Notes: a model not told the origin generated them from the letters alone. Numbered from the stretch's first letter, positions 18,570 to 28,383 are shown. The stretch: DNA of 64,000 nucleotides from Streptomyces filipinensis (GCF_014649495.1 NZ_BMTD01000004.1:460431-524430), one strand, 5' to 3'. Program-made: numbers and translations.

Positions 18570-21107
18570 TCACAACGCCTTGACCGCTGCTGCCAGTTCC
18601 GGGCGGCCCTTGATGGCCAGTTTGCGGTAGATGCGGCCCAGATGGGTGTCGACCGTGCGCTTGCTCAGGCACAGGCGCTCGGCCGCCTCCAGGTTGCTGA
18701 GGCCCTGCAACACCAGCTCCGTGACCCGGCGTTCGCTCGGTGTCAGGCGGACCGGTGCCGCCGCGGTGCGGCCGATCGGCGGGACGTGGTCGCTCGCGGC
18801 GGGGTGCGACGCGGTGCCCGCGGCCGGCTCCGCGACGATGGTCCGGGCCGCGCCGGGCTCGCCCATGGCCTGGTAGACCTGTGCGGCATGGCTCCGCCAC
18901 GGGATGCAGGCCGGATTGGCGATGCCGCGCGCCGCCAGCTGGTGGCCGCACTCCAGGAAGAGCCGCAGCGCCTCGCTGTGGTCGCCCCGTGCCATGGCCG
19001 CCAGACCGGACGCCTCCAGTACCAGGCCGCGCAGCAGCGGGTGGGTGTCGGCGGGCGGCTCCGGCAGGTCGGGCCGTGCGCAGGTGTCCCCCCGGCGCAC
19101 CGCGAGCCGCAGCAGCATCGCCGTGGCGGCGGCGTGCAGCGCGGGCGCGTGCACACGCTGCTCGGTCAGTTCCCGTGCGGCGCGCGCGTCCTCCTCGGCG
19201 GCGGTCAGATGCCCCCGCCGTACGGCGATGTCGGCGCGGGCCAGCAGGGCCAGCGTCAGCTCGGCGGGACGGTTCCAGCGCTGTGCCGAGCGGACCGCGC
19301 GGGCGGCCCAGACCGCGGCCTCGTCGAGCCGGCCGCACCAGGCCAGCGCCATCGCCGCGCCCAGGACGCCGGGACCCGCCTCCGCGGCGGGCGCCGAGCG
19401 GACACAGCGCACCGCCAGCCGTACGGCCCGCCGGTGCGACCGGCCGCCGGCGGCCGTCATGACCGCGAGGGTGCCGAGGAACGCCTGGGCCGCCGGATCG
19501 GCCGGGCCGCAGGCGAGCGCCTGGACCGCGCGGCGCAGCCCCGCGCGATGGCCGGCCAGGGCCGCCTGCGCGCTGACGGCGAGCAGCAGTTCCCTGGGCG
19601 GCTCAGGGAGCGCGGCGAGCGCCCCCGCCGTCTCGGCGAACGGTTCCGACGCCGCCGTGGAGGCGAGCGCCAGCACCGGTCCGCCGAAGGGCAGGAGGTT
19701 GCGCGCCCGTTCCAGCGGGTCGGGCGCGGCCGCCGCCGTGGCCACCAGGCAGCGGGCCGCGGCCGGCAGGTCGCGATGCAGCTCCACCGCGCCCAGTTGG
19801 ACGGTCATCTGCCGCAGTACGTCCTGCGGGGCCGGTTCGGCCAGACCACGCCGCAGGTAGCGCGCGGCCATGTCCCAGCCACCGCTCTGCGCGGCGTTCC
19901 TGGCCGCGGCCCGCAGCACCGGCAGGGCCCAGTCCAGCCCGGTGGAGCCGGAGCTCAGCAGGTGTTCCGCCGCCCGGTCGGCCGGCGCACCGAGCCTGAC
20001 CATCAGCTCGCCGGCCCGCTCGTGCAGGGTGACCAGGGTGCCGGCCTCGGTGCCGGCCAGCACCGCGGTGCGCACCAGGTCATGGCGCAGCGCGCAGGGT
20101 GGTTCCGGCTCGATCAGACCGCTGCGGGCCAGGGCGGCCCGTGCCTCGTCCGCGACCAGATCGCCCTGGCCGGCCAGCATGGCGGCATGGGCGGGCGGGA
20201 CCTCGGGACCCAGCACCGCCAGGGCGGTGAGCAGGTCGAAGGCGCTGGGGTGGCGTTCGCGCAGCCAGCTCAGCGCGGTGTCGGCGAGGGTGCCCGCCGC
20301 GATCTGCCGGACCGTCTCCGGATCAGGTGCACCCGGGGAGATCCGGCCCGCGGCGAGCCGTGTGGTCAGTTCGGCCAGGATCAGCGGATTGCCCTGGGAG
20401 ACGGCGTGGCACAGTGCGGCCAGCTCCGTGTCGACCGGCGCGCCGAGCCCTTCGGCGAGCCGCTCGGTGGTACAGCTGTCGCACAGCGGCTCCGGGACGA
20501 GGACGGTGGTGTGCGCCAGGGCGCCGAGTTCGGCGGCGGCCCGGTGCCCCGCGTCCGGGTCGACGGTGGCGATCAGCAGCACCGGCAGCCCGTCCAGCCG
20601 CCGGGCCAGATACGTGCACCAGTGCAGCGACTGCGGGTCGGCGAGATGAAGGTCGTCGATGGCGAGCAGCACCGGGCGGCGGCTGCTGAGATCACGGGCC
20701 GCGTGGAACAGCTCGTCCAGCACCGCGTGCCTGCCGCCGGACGCCCCGGGCGCGCCCTCAGCGCTCCCGGGAATCGCCTCTGCTAATTGCTCGGAGAATT
20801 CCACGAGCGGCGTTCCCTGCTGCGCCGATCGGTGGGTGAAGGGGTCGAAGAGCTGCCGTACCACGCCATAGGGGAAATCCTGCTCGTGCGCGTGGCACCG
20901 GGCGCGCAGCGGCACGGCGACTTCGGCGGCGCGGAGCGTCATGGCGCGCAGCAGCGCGGTCTTGCCGGTACCTCGTGGCCCGCTGACGAGCAGAACCGAA
21001 GGGCGTCCCGCGGCCAGATCCGCCAGGGCCGTTTCCAGTGCGTCCAATTCCCGTTCGCGGTGCGGCAGGCGGTTGGTCCCCGCGCCCGCCGTCGCGGCTG
21101 TCGCCAT
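18570..21107 (-). CDS. LAL-family (large ATP-binding LuxR) transcriptional regulator with one TTA codon
   Basis: 845-aa regulator. An N-terminal AAA-type ATPase carries Walker A SGPRGTGKTALL and Walker B VLLAIDDLHLAD; a long helical-repeat middle follows. The C-terminal LuxR helix-turn-helix reads LTPSERRVTELVLQGLSNLE and on to SKRTVDTHLGRIYRKL. It is the only obvious pathway-specific activator in the block. I prefer ATG 21107, preceded by GGGGGATCAG, over TTG 21119. TTA at 20786-20784 (complement) is in frame and encodes Leu108, so translation should require the bldA tRNA encoded 2.4 kb beyond its 3' end. It is divergent from the cyclodehydratase operon across TACGTA-rich sites. Confidence 0.92.
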   Translation of the reverse strand: MATAATAGAGTNRLPHRERELDALETALADLAAGRPSVLLVSGPRGTGKTALLRAMTLRAAEVAVPLRARCHAHEQDFPYGVVRQLFDPFTHRSAQQGTPLVEFSEQLAEAIPGSAEGAPGASGGRHAVLDELFHAARDLSSRRPVLLAIDDLHLADPQSLHWCTYLARRLDGLPVLLIATVDPDAGHRAAAELGALAHTTVLVPEPLCDSCTTERLAEGLGAPVDTELAALCHAVSQGNPLILAELTTRLAAGRISPGAPDPETVRQIAAGTLADTALSWLRERHPSAFDLLTALAVLGPEVPPAHAAMLAGQGDLVADEARAALARSGLIEPEPPCALRHDLVRTAVLAGTEAGTLVTLHERAGELMVRLGAPADRAAEHLLSSGSTGLDWALPVLRAAARNAAQSGGWDMAARYLRRGLAEPAPQDVLRQMTVQLGAVELHRDLPAAARCLVATAAAAPDPLERARNLLPFGGPVLALASTAASEPFAETAGALAALPEPPRELLLAVSAQAALAGHRAGLRRAVQALACGPADPAAQAFLGTLAVMTAAGGRSHRRAVRLAVRCVRSAPAAEAGPGVLGAAMALAWCGRLDEAAVWAARAVRSAQRWNRPAELTLALLARADIAVRRGHLTAAEEDARAARELTEQRVHAPALHAAATAMLLRLAVRRGDTCARPDLPEPPADTHPLLRGLVLEASGLAAMARGDHSEALRLFLECGHQLAARGIANPACIPWRSHAAQVYQAMGEPGAARTIVAEPAAGTASHPAASDHVPPIGRTAAAPVRLTPSERRVTELVLQGLSNLEAAERLCLSKRTVDTHLGRIYRKLAIKGRPELAAAVKAL

Positions 21108-21189
21108 CTGATCCCCCAATATTCAGCCTTGGCGTCCACAGTGTTGGCCGGATCACGACTATGTGTCAACGCGGAGTGGTTGATTCCGC

Positions 21190-21290
21190 GAATACGTATC
21201 GGCGTACGTATATCCCTGCCCGGCAATACTTCGGTGCGTCGCATACGTACACCGGGATACGCGGATACCGATACCGAATGTGCGGTATGT
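21190..21290. promoter_or_regulatory. TACGTA-centred palindromic sites, region A
   Basis: Between the LAL gene and the YcaO operon lie GAATACGTATCG (21190-21201), GCGTACGTATAT (21202-21213) and GCATACGTACAC (21241-21252). More degenerate GGATACG and GGTATGTAC elements follow to 21290. The ideal site GAATACGTATTC is a perfect palindrome. The first two centres are 12 bp apart. The same motif recurs in regions B (38438-38526) and C (43259-43379), so it is a candidate operator shared by the cluster. Confidence 0.6.
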
Positions 21291-21372
21291 ACAGCTGTTT
21301 TGACCTCGTGTTCGAATGGGCCGCCGATCGTCGAATCGGCGACGCGCCCATGAACTTCCGGGGGGATCCCAT

Positions 21373-23652
21373 ATGGAGCGACCGCGCCTGAAAGCGCATT
21401 TCCGGACCGAGGTGGTGGACGGATCCAAGGTCTTCCTGCTCGGCGAGGGCCAGGAATTCCTGGTCCAAGGGGCCGCCGCGGTCCATGTGCTGCCGTATCT
21501 GGACGGCCGGCACACCGTGGCGGAGATCCTGCAGAAGCTGAGCGGGACGCTGTCGCTCGGTCCCGCGCTGACCGCGCTGCGCCGCTACGAGGTGGCCGGC
21601 CACCTCGCCGAGGGCCGCCCCGACCTGCCGGACGCGGTGCTCGCCTACTGGGACGCCCAGGGCGTCGACCCGGCCCGGGTCGCCGACGCGGCGACCCGTA
21701 CCGAACTGCTGGTCACCGTCGCGGGCGCGGCCGAGGCCGGGCCGGTGGTGCAGGCCCTGGGGGGAATGGGGCTGCGGGCCCGGGAGGCGTCCCACGCCGA
21801 GGCCCTCGCCGCGGGGCCGGACACGCTGACCGTGGCCCTGGTGGACGACTACCTCGACCCGCTGCTGGAGCGGCTCAACCGGGCCCGCCTCGCCGACGGA
21901 CGCCCGTGGCTGCTCGCCCGCCCGACCGGCACCGCCCCCTGGCTCGGCCCGCTGCTGCGGCCGGGCAGCACCGGCTGCTGGGACTGCATCCGCCAGCGGA
22001 TCAGCGGCAACCGCCAGGTGGAGCGCTATCTCAGCGGCAAGCGCGGGGAGAGCGTCCCGTACCAGCCGGCCACCGCCGCCGTCCCGGCCGGCCCCGCGGC
22101 ACTGGCCCAGCTGCTGGCCGTGGAGCTGGCGAAGCTGCTGGCCACCGGCGCCTCCGAGCGGCTCGACGGGCGCATGATCAGCCTCGACCTGCCGGCGCTC
22201 GGCACCGACGAGCACCTCCTGATCCGCCAGCCGCAGTGCCCGAGCTGCGGCGACCCGACGCTGATCAGCGAGCGCAGCCCCAAGGTGACGCTCACCGCGA
22301 GCCCCGCCCGGCACACCACCGACGGCGGCTACCGGGTGCAGGCCCCGCAGGCCACCTACGACCGGCTGAAGAAGCACATCAGCCCCCACCTCGGCGCCAT
22401 CACCAAGCTCGGCGCGCACGAGGAGACCGGCAACGGCATCACCTTCAGCTTCACCGCCGGGCACAACTTCGCGATGGTCAACGACAACATGGACCTGCTG
22501 CGCCGCAACATGCGCGGCCAGAGCGGCGGCAAGGGCCGCTCCGAGATCCAGGCCAAGGTCAGCGCCGTCTGCGAGGCCATCGAACGCTACTCGGCGGTCT
22601 GGCGGGGCGAGGAGCGCGTGGTCCACGCCGCCTACCAGGACCTGGACCCGGCCGTCGCGCTGCACATGGACGAGCTGCTGCTCTTCTCCGCCGAGCAGTT
22701 CGAGCACCGGCAGGAGTGGAACGCCAACCCCCTGCACCGGCTGCACCTGGTGCCCGACCCGTTCCGCACCGAGCTCGACCTGGACTGGTCCACCGCCTGG
22801 TCGCTCACCCACGAGACGGAGCGCCTGGTCCCGGCCGGCTACGCCTGGTACGGGCACCCGGACATGGCCCGGCACTTCTACTGCGTCAGCGACTCCAACG
22901 GCTGCGCCAGCGGCAACACCGTCGAGGAGGCGGTGCTGCAGGGCTTCTGCGAGGTCGTGGAACGCGACGCGGTGGCCCTGTGGTGGTACAACCGGCTGCC
23001 CCGGCCGGCCTTCGACCTGGACTCGCTGAACGACCCGTACGTCGCCCAGATGCGCGCCTTCTACGCCTCCATGGACCGCGAGCTGTGGGTCCTGGACATC
23101 ACGTCCGACCTGGGCGTGCCCACCTTCGCGGCGATCTCGCGGCGGGACCACGAGGTCGAGGACGTGATGGTCGGCTTCGGGGCCCACCCCGACCCGAGGA
23201 TCGCCGCGATCCGGGCCTTGACCGAGGTCAACCAGTTCCTGCCGTTCGTCGACCGCAGGGACGAGCACGGAGCGACGGTCTACCGGACCGACGACCTGGA
23301 GACGCTGGCCTGGTGCCGCGAGACGAAGGTGGCCGAGGAGCCCTGGCTGCTGCCCGACCCCTCGGTCCGGGCGTCCACCGTCACCGACTTCGCCCCGATG
23401 GTCGGCCACGACCTCGCGGGGCACGTCGCGGACTGCGTGGCCCGCGCCCGTGCCTGCGGGATCGAGGTCATCGTGCTGGACCAGAGCCGCCCCGACCTCG
23501 ACCTCAGCGTGGTCAAGGTGATCGCCCCCGGCATGCGGCACTTCTGGCGCCGTACCGGACCCGGCCGGCTCTACGACGTCCCGGTCCGCCAGCGCTGGCT
23601 GGACGCGCCGCGGACCGAGGCGGAGCTCAACCCCAAGAACGTCTTCTTCTAG
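21373..23652 (+). CDS. TOMM cyclodehydratase: fused leader-binding E1-like/YcaO protein
   Basis: 759-aa enzyme expected to convert Cys, Ser and Thr in the precursor to azolines using ATP. The N-terminal third is the E1/ThiF-like leader-binding part with a probable zinc site made of C202xxC205 and C289xxC292. The C-terminal YcaO domain has the ATP/Mg residues in SEIQAKVSAVCEAIERYS (E391, E401, E404) and the downstream block NTVEEAVLQGFCEVVERDA. The C-terminus ELNPKNVFF lacks the PxPxP ending of many azoline-forming YcaO proteins. ATG 21373 has GGGGGGA upstream. First gene of a six-gene operon running to 31712. Confidence 0.93.
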   Translation: MERPRLKAHFRTEVVDGSKVFLLGEGQEFLVQGAAAVHVLPYLDGRHTVAEILQKLSGTLSLGPALTALRRYEVAGHLAEGRPDLPDAVLAYWDAQGVDPARVADAATRTELLVTVAGAAEAGPVVQALGGMGLRAREASHAEALAAGPDTLTVALVDDYLDPLLERLNRARLADGRPWLLARPTGTAPWLGPLLRPGSTGCWDCIRQRISGNRQVERYLSGKRGESVPYQPATAAVPAGPAALAQLLAVELAKLLATGASERLDGRMISLDLPALGTDEHLLIRQPQCPSCGDPTLISERSPKVTLTASPARHTTDGGYRVQAPQATYDRLKKHISPHLGAITKLGAHEETGNGITFSFTAGHNFAMVNDNMDLLRRNMRGQSGGKGRSEIQAKVSAVCEAIERYSAVWRGEERVVHAAYQDLDPAVALHMDELLLFSAEQFEHRQEWNANPLHRLHLVPDPFRTELDLDWSTAWSLTHETERLVPAGYAWYGHPDMARHFYCVSDSNGCASGNTVEEAVLQGFCEVVERDAVALWWYNRLPRPAFDLDSLNDPYVAQMRAFYASMDRELWVLDITSDLGVPTFAAISRRDHEVEDVMVGFGAHPDPRIAAIRALTEVNQFLPFVDRRDEHGATVYRTDDLETLAWCRETKVAEEPWLLPDPSVRASTVTDFAPMVGHDLAGHVADCVARARACGIEVIVLDQSRPDLDLSVVKVIAPGMRHFWRRTGPGRLYDVPVRQRWLDAPRTEAELNPKNVFF

Positions 23653-23672
23653 AGCCCGCTGGAGGGGAACCG

Positions 23673-25214
23673 ATGACGACGACCTCACAGCGACCCGCGC
23701 CGGACCGGACGGACACCACGCCCGGCGCGGCACGGTGGTGGCTGAGGCTGCGCAGGGACGCGGCTCCCGCACCGGCCCGTCCCGGCGGCGCGCTGCGGAT
23801 CGCGGCGCCGTTCGGCACGCTCGACCTGGGGGAGCCGCCCTCGGGGATCCGCGCGGCGCTGACCGCGCTGGCCGGCGGCGAGCGGCCCGAGGAGGAACTG
23901 GCCGCGGCCGTCGCCGAGCGCGACGGCGAGGCCGGACTGCTGCGCTGGCATCTGACGGTCCGCAAGCTGGACGGTCACGGCCTGCTGGAGCACGCGCTGC
24001 ACGAGGAGCACCGGGAACACCAGGACGGCGCCGGGCACCAGCCCGGCCGGCCGCTGGCGCGGCTGCGCGTGGTCGGCCGCGGCGCGGGCGCGCCGGGACC
24101 GGCGCCCGACCCCGCGGCGCGGCTGCGGCTGTCCCGCTTCGTCACCGCCACGCCGCAGGACGGCGTGCTGGTGCTGCGGGCGCCCGGCAGCCCGCTCGCG
24201 GTCGAGCTCGGGCCGGCCGGAGCGGTACTGCTCGCGGCACTGACGGACTGGACCACCCCGGCCCAGCTCGCCCACCGGGACGGGGGACTGCCGCTCGACA
24301 CGATGCGGCAGGCGCTGCGCCTGTTCACCGCGGCCCGGCTGCTGGACCAGGACGGTCCGGACCGCGAGCACCCGGAGGAGCGCCGTACGGCCCAGTGGTC
24401 CGCCGCCGACCTGGCCTTCCACGCCTACACCCGGCTGCCGGGCACGCAGGCGGCGTCCGGCGGCACCTATCCGGGCGCGGCCAGGTTCGCTCCCGAGCCC
24501 GCCTCGCCGCCGCCGTTCACCGGCGAGCGGATCGCCCTGCCGGTACCGGACCTGGAGCAGGTGGCGCGACGCGAGCGGCCCTTCGCCGAGATCCTGGAGG
24601 ACCGCTGCTCGATCCGCGACCACGACGAGCGGCCGCTGACCCTGGAGCAGCTCGCCGAGCTGCTCTACCGCACGATGCGGCAGCGCGGCACCTTCGTCGG
24701 AAGCGACGGCCAGGAACTGGCCGACCGGCCGCTGCCCAGCGGTGGCGCGGTGCACGAACTGGAGGTCTACCCGCTGGTCAGCTCCTGCGCCGGGCTGGCG
24801 CCGGGCCTGTGGCACTACGCGTCCGACCGGCACGAGCTGGAGCTGGTCGCCGAGCCCGGGCCGGCCACGGCGGCGCTGCTGACAGCGGCCAGGGAGACCT
24901 CGCTGATGACCGAGGACCCGCAGGTGCTGCTGCTGATCACGGCCCGCTTCGGCCGGGTGATGTGGAAGTACGAGGCGGTCGCCTACCCGCTGATCCTCAA
25001 GCACGTCGGCGTGCTCTACCAGAGCCTCTACCTGGTCGGCACCGCGATGGGGCTCGCCACCTGCGGGCTGGGCGGCGGGGACGCCCAGGACTTCGCCGCC
25101 GCCAGCGGACTGGACTGGCTGACCGAGGGGACGGTCGGCGAGTTCGTGGTGGGCAGCCGCCCCCTGACACCACGTCAGGACATCGGCGTGCCCCGAGGAG
25201 AGAACCGGAGATGA
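23673..25214 (+). CDS. TOMM azoline dehydrogenase, SagB/ThcOx type
   Basis: 513-aa FMN-dependent oxidase of the nitroreductase fold that oxidises azolines to aromatic azoles. Its SagB-type blocks are RCSIRDHDERPLTLEQLAEL (about residues 310-330), PLPSGGAVHELEVYPL and YEAVAYPLILKHVGVLYQSL, which in this family carries a catalytic-type Lys-Tyr region. The N-terminal part (about residues 30-260) resembles the SagB accessory domain. It sits 20 bp after the cyclodehydratase. Its presence means the product should contain thiazoles/oxazoles rather than only thiazolines. Confidence 0.9.
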   Translation: MTTTSQRPAPDRTDTTPGAARWWLRLRRDAAPAPARPGGALRIAAPFGTLDLGEPPSGIRAALTALAGGERPEEELAAAVAERDGEAGLLRWHLTVRKLDGHGLLEHALHEEHREHQDGAGHQPGRPLARLRVVGRGAGAPGPAPDPAARLRLSRFVTATPQDGVLVLRAPGSPLAVELGPAGAVLLAALTDWTTPAQLAHRDGGLPLDTMRQALRLFTAARLLDQDGPDREHPEERRTAQWSAADLAFHAYTRLPGTQAASGGTYPGAARFAPEPASPPPFTGERIALPVPDLEQVARRERPFAEILEDRCSIRDHDERPLTLEQLAELLYRTMRQRGTFVGSDGQELADRPLPSGGAVHELEVYPLVSSCAGLAPGLWHYASDRHELELVAEPGPATAALLTAARETSLMTEDPQVLLLITARFGRVMWKYEAVAYPLILKHVGVLYQSLYLVGTAMGLATCGLGGGDAQDFAAASGLDWLTEGTVGEFVVGSRPLTPRQDIGVPRGENRR

Positions 25215-25247
25215 GACGCCGATGAGGCGCGAGGGGGGAGAACAGCG

Positions 25248-26084
25248 GTGAAGTTCCGCTTCAAGGCGCTGCAGCGCATGCGGGAGCCGGACGAGCTGGA
25301 CACGCCGACGCTGCTGGCCGCGCCGCGCGGCTGGATCGCGCTCTTCGTGGTCATGATCACCATGACCGGGGCCCTGCTCTGGGTCTTCGCCGGGCGGCTC
25401 CCGATCAGCGTCGACGCCCCCGGGCTGCTCACCAGACCCGGCGGGACCGGGCTGGTCCAGAGCCCCTACGCGGGCGTGGTCCAGGAGGTGCTGGCCAGGC
25501 CCGCGGACACGGTCGCCCAGGGCCAGCCGCTGGCCCGGGTCAAGGACGCCGCGGGCCGGGCCAGGGTGGTCAGCAGCCCGTTCGCCGGGCAGGTCGTCGG
25601 CCTCCCGGTGGACAAGGGGCAGGTGGTCCGGCCCGGCACGACGGTGGCGTCCGTCGAACGCACCGACGGCGACACGGCCACCGGCGGCGGATCCGGCCCC
25701 GACGCCATGGTGGCGATGGTCTTCGTGCCCTCCTCCCGCGCGGCGGGGCTGGCGCCCGGCGAGTCGGTCGACCTGTCCGTGTCCACCGCCCCGGCCGGGA
25801 CGTTCGGTCTGCTGCGCGGCCGGATCGAGTCGGTCAGCCCCTACGCGCTGACCCGTGAGGCGGTCGCCGGACTGGTCGGCGGCGACCTCGCGGCCCACGC
25901 CTACGCGGGCAGTTCCCCACCGCACCTGGTGGTGGTGCGCCTGCTGCGCGCCGAGGGCACACCGACGGGCTTCGCCTGGACCTCGGCGAGCGGACCGCCC
26001 GGCCGGCTGAGCACCCAGGTGTCGGTCACCGCGACCATCAACCTGGGCCACCAGACACCCTTCGACCTCTTCCTCGGCCGCTGA
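25248..26084 (+). CDS. HlyD-like NHLM-type secretion adaptor
   Basis: 278-aa bitopic protein. One membrane helix (GWIALFVVMITMTGALLWVFA, about residues 25-45) precedes an extracytoplasmic biotinyl-lipoyl-like hairpin domain (LVQSPYAGVVQEVLARPADT and VVSSPFAGQVVGLPVDKGQV), as in HlyD-family adaptors. The NHLM export system pairs such a protein with two ABC proteins, and both are encoded immediately downstream. The GTG start is preceded by GAGGGGGGAG. Confidence 0.88.
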   Translation: MKFRFKALQRMREPDELDTPTLLAAPRGWIALFVVMITMTGALLWVFAGRLPISVDAPGLLTRPGGTGLVQSPYAGVVQEVLARPADTVAQGQPLARVKDAAGRARVVSSPFAGQVVGLPVDKGQVVRPGTTVASVERTDGDTATGGGSGPDAMVAMVFVPSSRAAGLAPGESVDLSVSTAPAGTFGLLRGRIESVSPYALTREAVAGLVGGDLAAHAYAGSSPPHLVVVRLLRAEGTPTGFAWTSASGPPGRLSTQVSVTATINLGHQTPFDLFLGR

Positions 26085-26097
26085 AGGGGGCACCAGC

Positions 26098-28383
26098 ATG
26101 ACGGACACCCTTGCCCGGAACGGTACGGCGCAGCCGACCCCGGAGAAGAACGGGCCGGCCGCCGCGCCGTCCGGTCGCCGCCGGCGCCGGCGGCGCGGAC
26201 CGGCACAGCGCGGCTGGCGCCACTCCGTGCCGACGGTGCTGCAGATGGAGTCGGTGGAGTGCGGCGCCGCGAGCCTCGCCATGATCCTCGGCCACTACGG
26301 CCGCCATGTGCCGCTGGAGGACCTGCGCAGCGCCTGCGGGGTCTCCCGTGACGGAGCCCGCGCCTCCAGCGTGCTGCAGGCCGCCCGCAGCTACGGCCTG
26401 GTGGCCCGCGGCTACCAGACCGAGGCGGACCAGCTCAAGGACCTGACCGGACCGGTCATCATCTTCTGGGCCTTCCAGCACTTCATGGTCGTCGAGGGCG
26501 TACGCAGCCGGTACGGCCGTACCGTCGTCGCCGTCAACGACCCCGCCAGCGGCCCCCGGCTGATGGACTGGGAGGAGTTCGACTCCGGGTTCACCGGCAT
26601 CGTCCTGTCCTTCGAACCCGGCCCCGACTTCCGCCCCGGCGGCAGCAGGCCGGGCATCGGCCGGGCCCTGCTGGAGCGGCGGCTGCCCAGCGGCCGTGCC
26701 ATGCCCCTGGTGCTGATGGCCAGTGTGCTGCTGGTGCTTCCCGGCATCGCCGCGCCCGCGTTCACCCGCGTCTACATCGACCAGGTGCTCTCCGGGAACA
26801 GCCCCGGCTACCTGGTGCCCCTGCTGGTGGCGATGGCCTTCACCGCGCTGGCGGTCTTCGTCCTCACCTCGGTCCAGCGGCACTACCTGCTGCGGCTGGA
26901 GATCCGGATGGGGCTGGTCAGCTCCGCCCGCTTCTTCCGCCATCTGCTGCGCCTGCCGGTCGACTTCTATCTGCAGCGCCGCCCGGCGGAGGTCGCCAAA
27001 CGCGTCTCCGGCAACGACACGGTCGCCGAGATCCTCTCCCGGGACTTCGTGCTGACCGTGGTGAACCTGGTCCTGGTGCTGTTCTACGCGGTGCTGCTGA
27101 TCCGCGACGACGTGCTGCTCGGGGTCATCGGGGTCGGCATGGCGTTCCTCAACGTCGTCGTGCTGCACGCGGTCTCCCGCTCCCGCACCGACGCGGTCGC
27201 GGCGCTGCGCACCGACCGCGGCAACCTCACCGCCACCACCTTCACCACGCTGAGCCTGATCGAGACGGTCAAGGCGACCGGTGCCGAACCGGATGCCTTC
27301 AGCCGCTGGGCCGGATTCATGGCCAAGGTCGTCACCGTCAAGCAGAAGCTGGGCGTGCCGACGGCGGTGCTCACCGTCATCCCGCCGATGCTGGCCGGCC
27401 TCAACAGCGGGCTGATCCTGCTCGTCGGCGGCGGACGCGTGGTGGACGGCGCGATGAGCGTGGGCCTGCTGGTCTCCTTCCAGACCCTGCTGGTGGCGCT
27501 CAGCCGCCCGGTCACCCAGCTCACCAACCTGGGCGGCCGGCTCCAGGACATCACCGCGGACGTCAAGCGCCTCTACGACGTGGAGCGCTATCCGGTCGCC
27601 GACTGCTTCTCCCGCCCCGACCCGCCGGCCCAGCCCCGGCTCGACGGGCGGCTCGACTTCGAGCAGGTCCGCTTCGGCTACAGCCCGCTGGGCGAACCCG
27701 TCATCAAGGACCTGACCCTCACCGTGGCACCCGGCAGCCGGGTGGCCGTGGTCGGCGGCTCCGGCAGCGGCAAGTCCACCCTGGGGCGGCTGCTGACCGG
27801 CCTGTACACCCCCTGGTCGGGCCGGATCCTGCTGGACGGCAAGCCGCGCGAGGAGATCTCCCGGACCGTACTGGCCTCCTCACTCGCCTACGTCGACCAG
27901 GAGATCTCCCTGTTCGAGGGCACCGTCAGGGACAACCTGACGCTCTGGAACGACGACGTGACGGACGAGGAGGTCTCCGCGGCGCTGAACGACGCCGCGG
28001 TCTTCGAGACCGTGATGACCCGGCCGGGCGGTATCCACAGCCTGGTGCAGGAGGGCGGGCGCAACTTCAGCGGCGGCCAGCGGCAACGGCTGGAGCTGGC
28101 CCGCGCGCTGGCCGCCCAGCCCACCCTGCTGGTGCTGGACGAGGCGACCAGCGCACTGGACCCGGAGACCGAGCGCGTGATCATGGACAATCTGCGCCGC
28201 CGCGGCTGCGCCTGCCTGATCATCGCGCACCGGCTCTCCACCGTCCGTGACGCCGACGAGATCATCGTGCTGCACCAGGGCGAGATCGCCGAACGCGGCA
28301 CCCACGACGAACTGCTGGCCATGGGCGGCCGCTACGCCGCGCTGATCGAATCGGCCCGGCGCGAGGAGGAGGACGAACTGTGA
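26098..28383 (+). CDS. NHLM bacteriocin exporter with C39 peptidase domain
   Basis: 761-aa bifunctional ABC transporter. The N-terminal C39 Cys protease domain has the expected triad C55 (ESVECGAASLA), H128 (FQHFMVVEG) and D148 (VNDPASG), and should cut precursors after a double Gly. A six-helix membrane domain follows (about residues 205-480). The ABC ATPase carries Walker A GGSGSGKST, signature FSGGQRQRLELARA and Walker B LLVLDEATSALD. The precursor at 37897-38265 carries a GG directly before its Cys-rich tail. The stop overlaps the GTG of the next ABC gene by 4 nt. Confidence 0.94.
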   Translation: MTDTLARNGTAQPTPEKNGPAAAPSGRRRRRRRGPAQRGWRHSVPTVLQMESVECGAASLAMILGHYGRHVPLEDLRSACGVSRDGARASSVLQAARSYGLVARGYQTEADQLKDLTGPVIIFWAFQHFMVVEGVRSRYGRTVVAVNDPASGPRLMDWEEFDSGFTGIVLSFEPGPDFRPGGSRPGIGRALLERRLPSGRAMPLVLMASVLLVLPGIAAPAFTRVYIDQVLSGNSPGYLVPLLVAMAFTALAVFVLTSVQRHYLLRLEIRMGLVSSARFFRHLLRLPVDFYLQRRPAEVAKRVSGNDTVAEILSRDFVLTVVNLVLVLFYAVLLIRDDVLLGVIGVGMAFLNVVVLHAVSRSRTDAVAALRTDRGNLTATTFTTLSLIETVKATGAEPDAFSRWAGFMAKVVTVKQKLGVPTAVLTVIPPMLAGLNSGLILLVGGGRVVDGAMSVGLLVSFQTLLVALSRPVTQLTNLGGRLQDITADVKRLYDVERYPVADCFSRPDPPAQPRLDGRLDFEQVRFGYSPLGEPVIKDLTLTVAPGSRVAVVGGSGSGKSTLGRLLTGLYTPWSGRILLDGKPREEISRTVLASSLAYVDQEISLFEGTVRDNLTLWNDDVTDEEVSAALNDAAVFETVMTRPGGIHSLVQEGGRNFSGGQRQRLELARALAAQPTLLVLDEATSALDPETERVIMDNLRRRGCACLIIAHRLSTVRDADEIIVLHQGEIAERGTHDELLAMGGRYAALIESARREEEDEL

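Noticed and set aside
21166..23772. 868-codon open frame on the minus strand opposite the YcaO gene
   Set aside because: It is a shadow: repetitive Val/Gly/Arg/Asp-rich translation with no domain, lying exactly under a well-supported gene.
23685..26282. 865-codon minus-strand frame under the SagB and HlyD genes
   Set aside because: Low-complexity translation typical of the complementary frame of high-GC genes; the plus-strand genes have clear motifs.
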